A DNA stretch of 64,000 nt, taken from the NCBI RefSeq assembly GCF_040183065.1, contig NW_027185501.1, forward strand, positions 682,001 to 746,000, given 5' to 3'. How positions within the stretch are numbered: position 1 is the first letter of the stretch; every line of letters begins with the position of its first letter. The notes below the pieces were generated by a model. The model was not told the origin of the DNA, did not search any database, and saw nothing but the letters and a program-made list of their open reading frames with translations. A program made the position numbers and the translations under genes. The DNA comes from Periplaneta americana. Taxonomy: Eukaryota > Arthropoda > Insecta > Blattodea > Blattidae. Shown here piece after piece: positions 10,353 through 20,895 of this stretch.

Positions 10353-11261
10353 CAGCAGACCCTCTTTAATCCGAAATCGGATAAACTGATCACTTGGTTA
10401 AATCAAACTGTTTGGTCATAACTGAATTAATAGACATAAACCCACCACTTAAACCGAATTTTGGATAAATTGTACTATGAGCTGAAATTCTGCATATTCC
10501 AAAGTTGTTCCTCAGTTAAACCAAACATACTTTATGCCTTTAACGTACAGGAGCATTTTGTGCTTAGCCATATTGATATTTATTTAATGTATGTAATATA
10601 TATTTCAATTATTGTAATTCTAATGCACACTAATATAGTATAAATAATGTCTTGTTCCCTTAGAGTTTGATTGGTGATGTGAGATCCTCCTACAGCCTAC
10701 ATAGCAGCTCTGGACATAGTCCCTTTAGAGAGTATCGTCATGTTGAAGGTAGTATTAGTCAAACCGCAATTACTGATTTTTTAGCGATAAGAAAATAATA
10801 CTCCCATTAGTTTTCTGCTGTATGTATTCATTATTCTTTTTTGCAAATTTCATTCCTTGAAATAGGCTACTTTAATTCTGACTGACACTTCAGCCTGCTA
10901 CAGTACCTTTAAAATGTACTGCAGCATTGTATTGCACTTATTCAGTAGGTAGGCCTACTGTCACTGAATTGTATTGCTGAAATGATGGTCAGAAGAACAT
11001 TTACTGTACGCAGTACGAATTCTAGGAAAGTTTATTAATCATTAAAAAAGAGTCAGAAATAAATATTTTGTAAGTATGTATGTATTTATTTATTTATTGC
11101 ACCATGTTTATGAAATAACCCTGGAGTGCTGACTACTCACAGTCAACTGAATAAACTTATTTTGCCATTTGAGATGGTAGGGACCTATTTTTACTAAACT
11201 TCGTTAAACCAAACTGATTCTTTTTCAGTCTCTTGGAATTCAGATTAACGAGAGTCTACTG
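10353..11261 (+). mobile_element. Tigger/pogo-like DNA transposon, internally deleted
   Basis: The left end starts CAGCAGACCCTCTTTAATCC and the reverse complement of the right end starts CAGTAGACTCTCGTTAATCT. This is the classic Tigger-type terminus. TA dinucleotides flank both ends (10351-52 and 11262-63). Inner motifs such as 'GGTTAAATCAAACTG' recur within the termini. A plus-strand fragment near 10740-10790 reads GSISQTAITDFLAIRK, like the short 'TxITDFF' C-terminus of Tigger/jerky transposases. The rest of the transposase is missing. Confidence 0.75.
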
Positions 11262-11321
11262 TATACATGACGTTATTGTTACTGCTGCATTGGTACATGT
11301 TTTGGATTTAATATGCAACAT

Positions 11322-11710
11322 GGCTAATTGGAGTATTCAACATCGTGTGTTTGCACTTGATAGTTACACGAAACATGAGAGTGTGGTACATGTGTAGCGG
11401 TCATTTCGACGACGATTTGGAGATAATCTAGGCAGAAGACCAGTTCCAACTCGTAAAACAATTCTCTCAGTTCAGGCGCAATGTAAAGAGAACTGAACCA
11501 ATGAAAACTGTACGCACTCCTGAAAATACTGATAAGGTGAGAACTGCATTACAGCAAAGTCCAACTCGTTCAGCACGAAGACACGCACTCACTCTAAACT
11601 TAACGAATAGCAACCTACGCCACATACTGGAGCTTGACCTTTCGTTGCATCCTTACTAAATGCTAGTTGTTCAACAACTAAATGCTAATGACAAATTGAA
11701 TCACAGCAAT
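11322..11710 (+). pseudogene. mariner-like transposase N-terminal (DUF4817-type HTH) remnant
   Basis: The plus strand starts MANWSIQHRVFALDSYTKHE at 11322, followed after a stop by a RSFRRRFGDNLGRRPVPTRK-like stretch, the usual first helix-turn-helix of this family. It continues after frameshifts with 'VRTALQQSPTRSARRHALTL' and 'LRHILELDLSLHPY' and a 'VVQQLNANDKLN'-like end. The catalytic D-D-D region is absent, so this is a 3'-truncated copy. No TIR was found. Compare the fuller copy at 21006-22042. Confidence 0.7.
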
Positions 11711-11816
11711 TAATTCAACAAGAACAAACCTCCATCTTTAATTTTTTGGGACACAATACATCTTACCTCCATAAATATGATATGATGATGATGATGATGA
11801 TGATGATGAAGATGAA

Positions 11817-13815
11817 GGACTGTTACAGTCCATACAAGTTTTCGGCCCATCTCTTCATTAGATGTCCAGTTGATCTCATGCCTCTAGGTTGGTAATGCAG
11901 GAATGCAAGAGGAATTCTAGTCCTAGACATATGTCTCAGATGCTGATGCCAGTTATCTTGATAGTGACATATGTCTGCTAGTATAGAGTTCATTTCAAGT
12001 TCCTTTAAGATGTCTTATTTATTTTATGTTCCCACTTAGTATAGCCAGCTGTTCGACGTATGAATCTCATTTCACTACCTGTGATTCTACTTGCGTCACA
12101 TTTCCTTAGAGCCCATGCTGCACTTCCATAGCGCAGGACTGGTTGTGCTAAGGTTTTATACAGATGAGTGCGGATATGTTGCTGAACTAGAGATGGTTTC
12201 ATGATTCTGTTTATGATGCCCATTGATTTATTATACTGTAAAGTTTTGTCATGAATGTCTAAATCTGCTAAGAAAGATAATTTGTAGCCCATATATATAA
12301 ATTCTTTAACTCTTTCCAAAATAATTCCATCAATATAAATCTTGCTAGGAACGGGCTCTTTGCCACAAAAAGCCATAATTTTAGTTTTTTTCGGTATAAA
12401 TTTCCATAGAGTATTTGTCTGCTATGAGTTTCAAATTACATATGGACGTTTGTAAATCGTCCTCTTAACAGGCTAGCAAAGCTAAATCATCTGGAAATAA
12501 CAATACATCCAAATTTAAATTGCTGTTTATTGGTATGTGGCCATGTCTTGTTTTCCTAAATTCACGTATCATGGCATTCATATATATGTTAAATAGAAGA
12601 GGGGACAGTGGGCATCCTTGTCAGACACCAGAAGAAACCATCTTCCAGGCTGACAATTTATTTGCAATTTTAATTGAGATTAAAGTATATATATATATAT
12701 TATCAATATTCTGAACAATTTGTTGTAGGCTGCAATCTTCTACCAATATATTAAATAATATGTTGCAATTTACATGATCAAAAGTTTTTTTAAGTCCAGA
12801 AATGCAATGTGTGTTTCTACATTAAATTCTCGATTTTTCTCAATCAAAAGTTTTATTGTGAAGTACCCATCACAGCATGACCTGCCTTTCCTAAATCCAT
12901 TTTCTTCTTCTCCCAAAATGTTCTCATAATATTGATATAATTTAGTTTATATTAAATTTGCAAATATTTTATAACCAGTATTTAATAAACTAATTCCTCT
13001 ATAATTTTCACAATTCTTTCTATTCCCCCTCTTGTAGATCGGTATCAGAAGTGATTTTGACCAGTATTGAGGAGGTTCCTTTCCATTCCAAATCATGATG
13101 AGGAAGTTGTGTAATCTGTGCAAAAGTGGTTCACTCCAGTTTTTAAACAATTCCATGTTTATATTGTCTTCCCCCGGTGCTTTATGGGTCTTGGAATTAC
13201 TGAGTACTGATATAACTTCATCTAGTGTAATATGTTCTATGTCAGAATTTTGTGAATGTTGCATAGTCAAGGGAAATGTGTCTTGACTCCATAAGTCTTG
13301 ATAATATTGTAGCCATTTATCTTGATATATTAGATTAAGGGAGGTGGACTCTTTATTGTCATTATTAAAAAATTTGATAATTTTATATGTCTGGGGTTGA
13401 GGACGTGTTACTTCATTTTCTAGAAAAGAAAAAAAAAATTCATTCCAAGATTGTCTGTGATATTTACGTACCTCACGTTTAGCAATTGCTCTTCTGAAGT
13501 GATAGAAAGCTTTGTCGTTTTCTTTCCCTTTGGTCAAATATTTTTTATATGCCTCTCACTTTTCCCCAATGAGTTTTTGTATGTTTTCATCCCATTTCCT
13601 TAAACCTCGTTTTCTTTGCCATTTATTTTTAGTATCAATGCTCTCAAATGCTGCTTGTTTAACAATGTCTGTAATGTTCTTCCATTCTTCTTCAACTTCT
13701 TCACTTACTGGTATGTTGTTATTTAATCCACTCAACCATTTAGTAGAGGGATCATGCAGCGAATGGACTTTATATGATGGTTTGCAAGTTATATTTGTAG
13801 GTGATGATAATAAAA
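11817..13815 (-). pseudogene. LINE ORF2 remnant with (GAT)n 3' tail
   Basis: The minus strand encodes, in broken frames, the linker after the endonuclease (from about 13810), then RT sequence with 'KAPGEDNINMELFKN', 'IPIYKRGNRKNCENYRGISL' (13080-12960), a 'GCPLSPLLFNIY'-like block near 12580 and 'KIYIDGIILERVKEFIYMGY' (about 12340). A C-terminal 'PVLRYGSAAWALRKCD' follows near 12120. It ends in a (GAT)n tail at 11783-11816. The best-preserved open stretch is 196 codons (13537-12947). The arrangement and tail match the better copy at 52165-54822, so both belong to one family. The 5' part with most of the endonuclease is missing. Confidence 0.8.
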
Positions 13816-13997
13816 ATAGATGATAATAATAGTAGATGATGAAAATAATATTAATCATCATCATAATCATCATCGTCATCATCATGAACGTTTAGATTCA
13901 GAATTGTTTCAGCCTGTTCCTGTGGATCTCAAGATGCCCCTGATCTTTCCAACACTATCTCGGTCTTCCCAGATCTCAGTGTCCTCGTAGTTGGTAT

Positions 13998-14162
13998 ACT
14001 TACTTACTTATGGCTTTTAAGGAACCCGGAAGTTCATTGTTGTCTGAGCAAGATTAATCCAGTCTCTACAATCATATCCCACCTCCCTCAAATCCAGTTC
14101 AATATTATCTTCGCATCTGCGTCTCGACCTTCCTAATGTTCCTAATTATGTTAGGTAAAGAA
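13998..14162 (-). mobile_element. LINE 3'-end fragment, (GTAA)n-tail family
   Basis: Minus-strand match to the last codons and 3' tail of the LINE at 39256-40848, starting from a short CTTACTTACTTA run and the 'ttttaaggaacccggaagtt' sequence. It has an internal deletion in the 'cccgccatcggtccctatc' part. Confidence 0.75.
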
Positions 14163-14800
14163 TACAGGATAAATAACTAATAAATAGAATATCTGAACAG
14201 ATTTCTCATTTCCAAAACCTAGGATGTGACATCACATATGAATATGTTGAAGAAAATGTTTTTAGAATGTTAGGCCCTACCAGTATATAATTCTTATCAG
14301 TGCTTCAAGAGGATCTGCTTATTTAGTAGAAGTAAGTAAACTTGTTATGTTATAATACGTTCTAGAACCATAGTGAATAATGGATTAACTGTCTGGGACA
14401 AAAATACCTTAAAATATAAGATCCTACAAAATAATTGGAAAATTAGGGGTTGTCTTATATTCAGGTAAAAATGGTATTACAAGATATAAACAAACATCTT
14501 AGGTATATCAATGATTTAACCACCATTGCTTTCATTATTAACATTATAGTTCCAGCAGAATCACAGCCTTTCTTTCATAGGCACAGAAAGTAAATCCCAT
14601 TCCAACGTTTTGAAGTGTTAAGTGGAGGTTTAAAACCCAAATTTTGTAGTACACTAACAGCAATGGATTTAACATGCTCCGTTATTTACATTTATTTAAT
14701 CTATTACAATGTACATTTACAGTTTCATTATTTAGCATTTCAAACCTATTGAATAAACTACTTAAGCTTGTGGTAAATGTCATACAATTACTGCAATTAC
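14163..14800 (-). other. TRRAP intron sequence next to exon 14801-14940
   Basis: AT-rich; no transposon end or coding similarity recognised. Reading through the exon's donor gives an apparent 84-codon frame that is not real coding past 14801. Confidence 0.5.
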
Positions 14801-14940
14801 CTTGTAGAAGATTAGGCAGCAGAGGAAGGAATTCTTGATATAAAAGATCGTGACTGCCACCGCCAATAGAACGAAATAATGCACGGAGCAACAGGAAATA
14901 ATTGTATGGCTCTTTGGCACTCATTGCTAGTTCCATGGAT
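14801..14940 (-). CDS. TRRAP: TRRAP exon (second of the exons seen)
   Basis: 140-bp exon from 14940 to 14801, followed by a GTAATT donor. The first base completes a split codon begun by AG in the previous exon, and the last base is the G of a Gly codon completed at 5587. It translates to [20 protein letters not shown], then [20 protein letters not shown], then LPNLLQ. This is an extremely conserved TRRAP/Nipped-A block of the N-terminal HEAT solenoid. The internal ATG at 14936 is just an in-frame Met, not a start. The acceptor is a tandem CAGTAG; I chose the distal AG because it gives the same length as vertebrate TRRAP. Confidence 0.96.
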
Positions 14941-14946
14941 CTACTG
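14941..14946 (-). promoter_or_regulatory. tandem NAGNAG splice acceptor (CAGTAG)
   Basis: Read on the minus strand, the acceptor is CAG at 14946-14944 followed directly by TAG at 14943-14941. Both keep the frame. Distal use gives ...N-R-S-M..., proximal use gives ...N-S-R-S-M..., one residue longer. Confidence 0.6.
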
Positions 14947-15044
14947 TAGAAAACATCAACATAATATCAATAAAGTTAATCGAGAAAGAGTAAGTTTAAA
15001 TATCATACGTTACATTCCAGTGGACATCTGATAGAACAGTTCAC

Positions 15045-15355
15045 CTGTTAACAATCTGGTGAAGATGAGGTCGCAGGATGTGTTCGTTTTCGGCTGGAAA
15101 CAAACTGACACTACCAAAAACAAGTTTGAAGAGTTTCAGATAGAGATTGCTGCGCTCCACATTGCTTCCCATCTCCTCCATTCTCTCCAACAGATATTCC
15201 ACCAGCACAGTTGCAAATATGGGAGAAGTTGTTGGGTTTGAAAGGAAAGAGTTGCCAACTATCTGCAGTGCAAAATTACGATAGATTCGCTCTACCATAT
15301 AGTCAATTGTTGTAGAGAAAATCTCCTGGAATGTTTGTGGATTCATCATGGAGAA
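15045..15355 (-). CDS. TRRAP: TRRAP exon (first of the exons seen)
   Basis: 311-bp exon. A pyrimidine tract and CAG acceptor end at 15356, and the donor GTGAAC follows 15045. It begins in phase 0 and ends two bases into a codon. Translation begins FSMMNPQTFQEIFSTTIDYM, then VERIYRNFALQIVGNSFLSN, then PTTSPIFATVLVEYLLERME. It ends EMGSNVERSNLYLKLFKLVF, then GSVSLFPAENEHILRPHLHQ, then IVN. This is the conserved TRRAP segment just before 'SSMELA' in other animals. Apparent coding upstream of 15355 is only the translated pyrimidine tract. The preceding TRRAP exon was not recognised further right in the window, so the gene continues across a long intron or beyond the edge. Confidence 0.96.
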
Positions 15356-15589
15356 CTGAAAAGAAAAAAAAAAAAGAAATAATAACAAACTTTAGTTGCA
15401 TGCATTAATTTGAACACAACGCACAAGCTATTCATAACCTGAAGCTGCAAGAAGTATGTTGGTTTCACAAAGCCACAAATATTTCAATGCTGTAAGTAGT
15501 AAGCAATTTTGTTGTTTCCAACCTGATACATTTATATACTTGGCTGCAAAAGGGTATCTGTCGGATACCTTCCCATTGAAGGCTTTAAG

Positions 15590-15992
15590 GAACCAACCTG
15601 GACAAATACCCAATGTCCCATCCCTGCCTTCCCGTGGTGCAGCTGTTAGTAAGCATAATTTTACAAGTTGAACTAAAGGGAGGGGCTACTCATCAATTAG
15701 CACTGGTCAGCTTGATGAGTTAATGACTGAATTTGGTATAATTTTCCTCTACCCAATACCTAATTCCCTCTTTACCCTTTCCTATCCAGTCCTTTGACTG
15801 AACTCTTACTTTCTTCGACCCTGACGGCATTAGAGCATTAGAGGCCTAGGGGTTCATTTCCCTTTCCTTCCTCCTCTTTCTACTTTTCTGTTCCTAGTGC
15901 TGACCTGCTATGGCACTAAAATCGTCCTTCAGTGACTTAAGGAGGGAAAGCTGGTGATCAACAAAATCTCCCAGCTAGGTCCAATGGACCCG
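15590..15992. repeat. unclassified interspersed repeat-like sequence
   Basis: A stretch with higher complexity and C/T-rich blocks ('ctttcttcgaccctgacggc' near 15812, 'gctgacctgctatggcacta' near 15900) that ends exactly where the Helitron fragment begins. It reads like a dispersed repeat, but I could not assign a family. Confidence 0.3.
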
Positions 15993-16572
15993 TTGCCCAA
16001 CTCCTGTTCCATTGCATAATTCTTGTGGATCAATATTTCGCAATAGTACTATTGGCGATTCTATATTAAGTATTAAATTATGTGTTGGCAATCCTTGTGA
16101 TTTCAAAGAATTTAAGAATTCAGTTTGATAAAACTATCTACAAAACTGCATTGAGGAATTCATAATATGGTCCTGGACTGCGTAAAGATACTTATCACAT
16201 GAATTATCTAGTTTTAGCCTTCATGATGTGTATCAACAATGTAATTTAATTTCGTGTTAAAATTTCCAAGGCCTCGTGAAAGTCTATGTTGAATACAACA
16301 GACAATAATAAAGAACAATTGACTGTAGAAGATTTTGCATTTTAATATTATACATGAATATTTGATCTATTTATTTTTATTTTTTTATATATTTAATTAA
16401 TTTAACTTCCATTTGCACAATTTTAATGTAGTCTATGTTCTTCTCCTGGTTATGAAGGTTAAATGTGCAAACTTTGGCACATATCGGTGAAAACATGTAG
16501 ATTTTTATAGAGAACATACACACACACACACATACATACATGCATACCCACATTCAATTTTATATATTAAGA
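15993..16572 (-). mobile_element. Helitron 5' fragment, inverse orientation
   Basis: The reverse complement begins TCTTAATATATAAAATTGAA at 16572, preceded by A, and is collinear with 7715-8250. Shared features include the (GT/CA)-rich run, 'aaagtttgcacatttaacct', 'agtccaggaccatattatga' and the codons around 'LCNGTR' near 15995. The first copy has (GTAT)n where this copy has (CA)n-type repeats (16519-16535). The helicase 3' part is missing. Confidence 0.75.
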
Positions 16573-18271
16573 TAGTCCTACACTGATAGCAGTAACATTT
16601 CGTACAGCTAAAACACACACTTAATAAAGTGTCCTTTATCTCATTTGAACATGGGTCATGTAATTAAACCTAATGATTTGTGTGTGGTCATAGAGCGAAG
16701 TTTATTTCATTAAATTAATAAGAGTGTTATAAATTCTGTAATGTTCAATGGATTGATGTAATATCCTTATAAACTATTATGTACTGACAGACTGAATGAA
16801 TAGAACAACCGTGGCTCTTATTATATTAATGCAGGGAAGGTAGCTGTAATGTGAGTCCGCCACTGCGTGAGCGTTCTGCTCTGGCTTGCCTTGTGGAGCG
16901 AGAGCAGCTCTGGCCGGCTAGACTGAACCGCTCTCATGCCCGGCCCTGTTGTAGACTATTGTTGGTTCCTTGTAAAAGACAGTCCCGGGTCTAGTTATAA
17001 ATGGAAGTCATCCAGAAAATTCTTTTAAATGTAACTGCAAATTCCGAGATTTTTCTTATTATATGCATGAAATTTTTTTATTGTTGTGTTTTAAACTATG
17101 TAACATCGTTTTTGTATCCAGTACACATTTTACATTTTACACAAGTATTATGAGGCAATATGAATCCCTAGTGTGTTGTAATTTTACCAGTGGCAGTGAA
17201 ATATTAAAAAAAAAAAAAGTTTTTTCATAAAAAAATTCAGTTCATTTTCCCAGGAAAATGGTACGTGATGAGACAATTTGGATTTTAAATTCAGATTTAG
17301 GACACACATATTAATAATATTCACCTATTTTTATTTCAGAGCAAGACAAAAAGTAAAAATTTGTTTATTAGTGTTATCAGTGTTCAGTTGCACCACACAT
17401 CAAAATTGTCTAAGAAACAGTATTTTTCATCTAATTCTCAATGAGAAACATACTAGGAGACGTGCAAGTATTATTATGTATTATTTATGTATAGAAAAAC
17501 ATTCTACACGCTATGAAAGTGTGTAATAACTAATAATGTTCAAAAACACTAATAACCTGTACTCAGAATGAAAAGATTAAAATTTTAAAATCTCAATGGA
17601 TTGAATACTTCTGTTTTTCTCAAATTCACACAAAACTTTTGTCATTAATAACGAGTAGCACCACCTCTTTCATCCAGTACTGCTCCACACTTTCTTGGCA
17701 TTGAAGATATGAGATGAAAGATTTCATCTTGACCAATGTTTGGAGACATGCGAACAGCTGATTGAGAGTCTCAATGTTTTCAAGATGACGTTGCATTTCA
17801 AAGGTGGCCAAGCGCTCCTATGCAACTTTCAATGATGGCTAAGTTGTACAGTTAGTTTCAGACTAGCCATGCTCACATTTTAAACACCTTTTCAACAAAA
17901 GTTATTTTTAGCTATAAAGCTGTATAGTAATGAATTACAGTACAAGTCTATGAAGGACAACATTGGGAGAACTAAGTCAGAGTATAAGTATAAGGAGTTC
18001 CAATATTTGTTTCTTACTTCTCAGATAGACTTGGACATGTTTTTAAAATTTGACGCCTCATATTTCACATCTGCAGTGTATACGTATACTGAAGAGGTAT
18101 AAGTTTACTGTTACAAGTTAAATCACCTGCATTAATTATTTCCTCAATCTTAGGAACATTCAAGATTTTATGGTGACAATGTTAAGGAGGATTATCTTTT
18201 GTTTTCAATCCTGTGTTAGTACATTAATATGTTTTCGGTGTCCAACACTCTGTTTAGACGCAATACATTAC
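16573..18271. other. mostly unassigned AT-rich sequence
   Basis: Contains one GC-rich island at about 16850-16990 ('ctctggccggctagactgaa', 'cccggccctgttgtagac') that looks like the end of a DNA transposon but has no partner found. There is an open minus-strand frame of 61 codons at 17626-17811 without recognisable family. Nothing firm otherwise. Confidence 0.4.
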
Positions 18272-18516
18272 GTCGTTGTTCCTGCAATAACTCCTATGTA
18301 CAAAATATAACATTTTTCAGTAAGAAAAAACACATTTATTCATCCTATGGCAGCCGTACATAGTAGATTGTGAATTCTCAAATTTTCGAAACAAAGAAAT
18401 ATAATTACATACAGGAGATTTTATTATTTGCTGTATCACTGTTTAAGTTATTTAATGGAGCAAAAATCTGAAAAGCGATAAATATGTCACATAGGAGTTA
18501 TTGCAGGAACAACGAC
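18272..18516. mobile_element. 245-bp MITE
   Basis: The ends are inverted copies reading GTCGTTGTTCCTGCAATAAC then TCCTATGT. The interior has no ORF. A related, more diverged sequence with the same interior ('taagaaaaaacacatttatt', 'cctatggcag...gtacatag') sits inside the Helitron at about 30812-30930, where the end reads GTCGTTGTTCCGTAACTGCT. The target duplication is not clear. Confidence 0.65.
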
Positions 18517-18788
18517 AATTAATACAGAGCAAATCGCAGAAATCTTGGAAGAACAAAGAAGAGATGGCGAGAACAATTGAGGCGTTCCGTAAGAGAAGGG
18601 CGAACCCACCAGGACACGTCTGTAAATAATGATAATTACTTTGTACACGAAAAAACGAATCCTTTATTGAAAACTGCAATTAAATGTCTAATTTAATATT
18701 CCAATTTATTATGGGTATAATTTGAAAACAGTAGATTAGAAAAAGAAAAGGGCATAGAATGAACTCAATAGTGGAGACATTAATAACA

Positions 18789-18790
<2 letters not shown>

Positions 18791-18864
<74 letters not shown>
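18791..18864. repeat. (AAT)n microsatellite
   Basis: About 24 uninterrupted AAT units; the poly-Tyr frame on the minus strand is an artefact. Confidence 0.97.
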
Positions 18865-18868
<4 letters not shown>

Positions 18869-19039
18869 AACACTTAATCGCACTGTGATGTGACATTTAC
18901 AAAGTGTCGGAAATTATTAATAAACAAGAATAACTAGATGCCTGTCATGTTATGACCCTTGCTATCAAAAGTGGTCTCACTTGTTCTGGGAACAGAGGTG
19001 CTAATAATCCATTACATCACCTTCATGAAGATGTTCCTC

Positions 19040-19530
19040 TGAGTCGGTCACTGCTACTTGCACGTTTTGTTTGCTGGTCATGTCATCCAGGAACGTTCTG
19101 TGGCACATAGATAAGGAGAGCTTTCAGATCCTTTACTTTATCAGATATGAGCTTTATTGGCGTGACATAGTACCTCTTTGGCAAAACCAGCTGAGAGAGG
19201 TCGGCCTGTTCTTAATGCGACATCTGTTCACATCAACACTGGGTACGAGCTTAGAAATATAGGCATTCTGGAGTCATAATCACCTAACTCCCAGAAATTA
19301 CGAAATACATGTTGTATTTTCTCCATACCTAATGCGTTGAAGCACCCACAAGTACATGTCCGGCGTATACCTCGAGCTTGCACATGTCGAGATGTTTTCG
19401 TACTAATGTACGATTCACTTTTGTTCCTTTTAATCTTTACTTGTACGTTTTTCCATTTTTCGACATGCCTCTGATGTTTCCTACAATAAGCAGATATGCC
19501 TGGTTGATTATCACTGTCACTATTACTCAT
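19040..19530 (-). pseudogene. transposon-associated ORF remnant with Cys-rich 'CTCGCFNALG' motif
   Basis: An open minus-strand frame from 19530 to 19228 (100 codons) includes basic sequence 'VQVKIKRNKSESYIS', then 'RGIRRTCTCGCFNALGMEKI' and 'QHVFRNFWELGDYDSRM'. Downstream, in a broken frame (19200-19040), is 'PKRYYVTPIKLISDKVKDLK' followed by 'ALLPYVPQNVPG'. The N-terminal pattern (KR..Gk.Y.s..g...arki...C.C.cf....e..q.if.nFW.lGd.d) and the C-terminal 'K..DL..LLpyVP' pattern occur in multicopy ORFs of insect genomes usually found in DNA transposons. No biochemical role is known to me. The middle of the protein is deleted. Confidence 0.5.
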
Positions 19531-19901
19531 ACTAAGCTATTACAACGTCCATAAATACACGTAATTCCTCACTCGTCTGTGTGGTTACAACAACACGGAG
19601 ACAATGAATGGCGCGCGCCTTCAGGCGGAGTGGCGTATTCGCCCTTCTCGTACGAAGTAATATGAATATTATGAACCTGTCACAGGCTGCGCAGTTTCTC
19701 CAACCTTACAAACAATGATAATTTCGATGTAGTAAGGGAGAGCCCGCCAACGTCTGCCAGGCTTAAGTTGTAGATATGTGTCTTAGATATTCGGAGGAGT
19801 AAAATACACAAAATTCGACCCTTGGCGGGCTCGCCCTTCCTTTACGGAACGCCTCAATTGTTGGAGTAGGAACAGGCTAATTAGACATACACCCAAATGT
19901 C

Positions 19902-19944
19902 GATGGTGATGATGATGATGATGATAATGATGATGATGATGATA
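19902..19944. repeat. (GAT)n microsatellite
   Basis: Interrupted GAT run. Confidence 0.9.
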
Positions 19945-20164
19945 TTAATAAGGCCATTAATGTCCTGATTCTGGAACGACAGTTATCTAGAATTTAACTT
20001 GCTAATATGCTTATAATGATTTTACGAAACAACATCTGTATGTTATCTGTGCTTTAACCAGTAACTGTGCCTAGGTTTGTATTTACCTGTACCTGCCTAT
20101 TGGTACTGATTCCAAGGAATACCAATATGCGGCGTCACTGCATTACTGTTTCGTAAACTATCAT

Positions 20165-20275
20165 TAATTCATAGTTTTCTGTCCAAGGGCAGTACTTTAC
20201 TGCAAACCTAGAATTCTCTAATCTTCCCTCTTTTCCTTCCGTCTTTATTTTCGTCTCAGTATACGATCCAGAGTA
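20165..20275 (-). mobile_element. LINE 3'-end scrap, same family as 786-1440
   Basis: The sequence 'tctgtccaagggcagtactt ... ctgcaaacc' and 'attctctaatcttccctctt' parallels 805-870 ('ttctgcccaagtacagggct', 'attctccaatcttccctatt') in the same orientation. A (CTG)n run follows at 20277-20292. Confidence 0.6.
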
Positions 20276-20429
20276 TTGCTGCTGCTGCTGCTGAGAATGT
20301 GTCTGTCGACTTTCTGGGATGGCAACCTAATACTGGATCGAACTTAAAGACGAATTCATGTCAAAAAGCGACAAGAAACAGGAATCTAGTAATAGAATCG
20401 CTGTCACTATTACTATCAGGAATGTTGTG

Positions 20430-20895
20430 ATACGGCTCTCATATCACTAGGTGGATTAATTAGAGTCACATACACTTCGCTCACGATACTTTCGACATGC
20501 GGTTGGAATCCGAACCGAAAACCTTATCAAGTGATGAACAGCATGAATTCTTGACATAATTCTCAGCTCAATAATGCCACAGTTACACTCATGATACACT
20601 ATGCTCACAGAAATGTTTTTAGACAGGACAATGTCATCATAAGATAGACCTACTATCAAAATTTCAAAGTAGAGAGTAGAACCCGAAAGAAGACTAATTG
20701 TTAGGACATTTTCAGTTTTTATGATGGGGATGTAATTATAGTTTAAAGTCATGGGATGCTTTTCACGGGTGTATATCAGTTGCGCGCATAAGGTTAAACA
20801 TTACTCAGTTGCGCGCGAACTGCTTCAACGTAAACAATCCGTTGCGCGGGGACATTCTCCATGTAACCACATCAGTTGCACGTGGAGACTTTGTA
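20430..20895. other. unassigned sequence with iterated TTGCGCG motif
   Basis: Near-repeats of CAGTTGCGCG(C) occur at about 20776, 20809, 20839 and 20873 (the last two reading CCGTTGCGCG and CAGTTGCACG). They stop where the mariner-like element begins at 20896. It looks like an interrupted terminal repeat array of some element. A 98-codon minus-strand frame (20456-20752) has no recognisable family. Confidence 0.5.

Larger units (their letters stand above)
18572..19862 (-). mobile_element. TIR element containing a multicopy insect transposon ORF
   Basis: Left AACAATTGAGGCGTTCCGTA is mirrored by the reverse complement of the right end at 19862; similarity continues about 40 bp ('gaagggcgaacccacca' versus 'gaagggcgagcccgcca'). 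An (AAT)n run lies at 18791-18864. The ORF remnant (19040-19530) is on the minus strand. The TCAATTG palindrome at both borders blurs the exact end and duplication. Confidence 0.65.

Noticed and set aside
10002-10393. Pro/Ser- or Arg/Gly-rich proteins on both strands
   Set aside because: They are translations of the purine tract.
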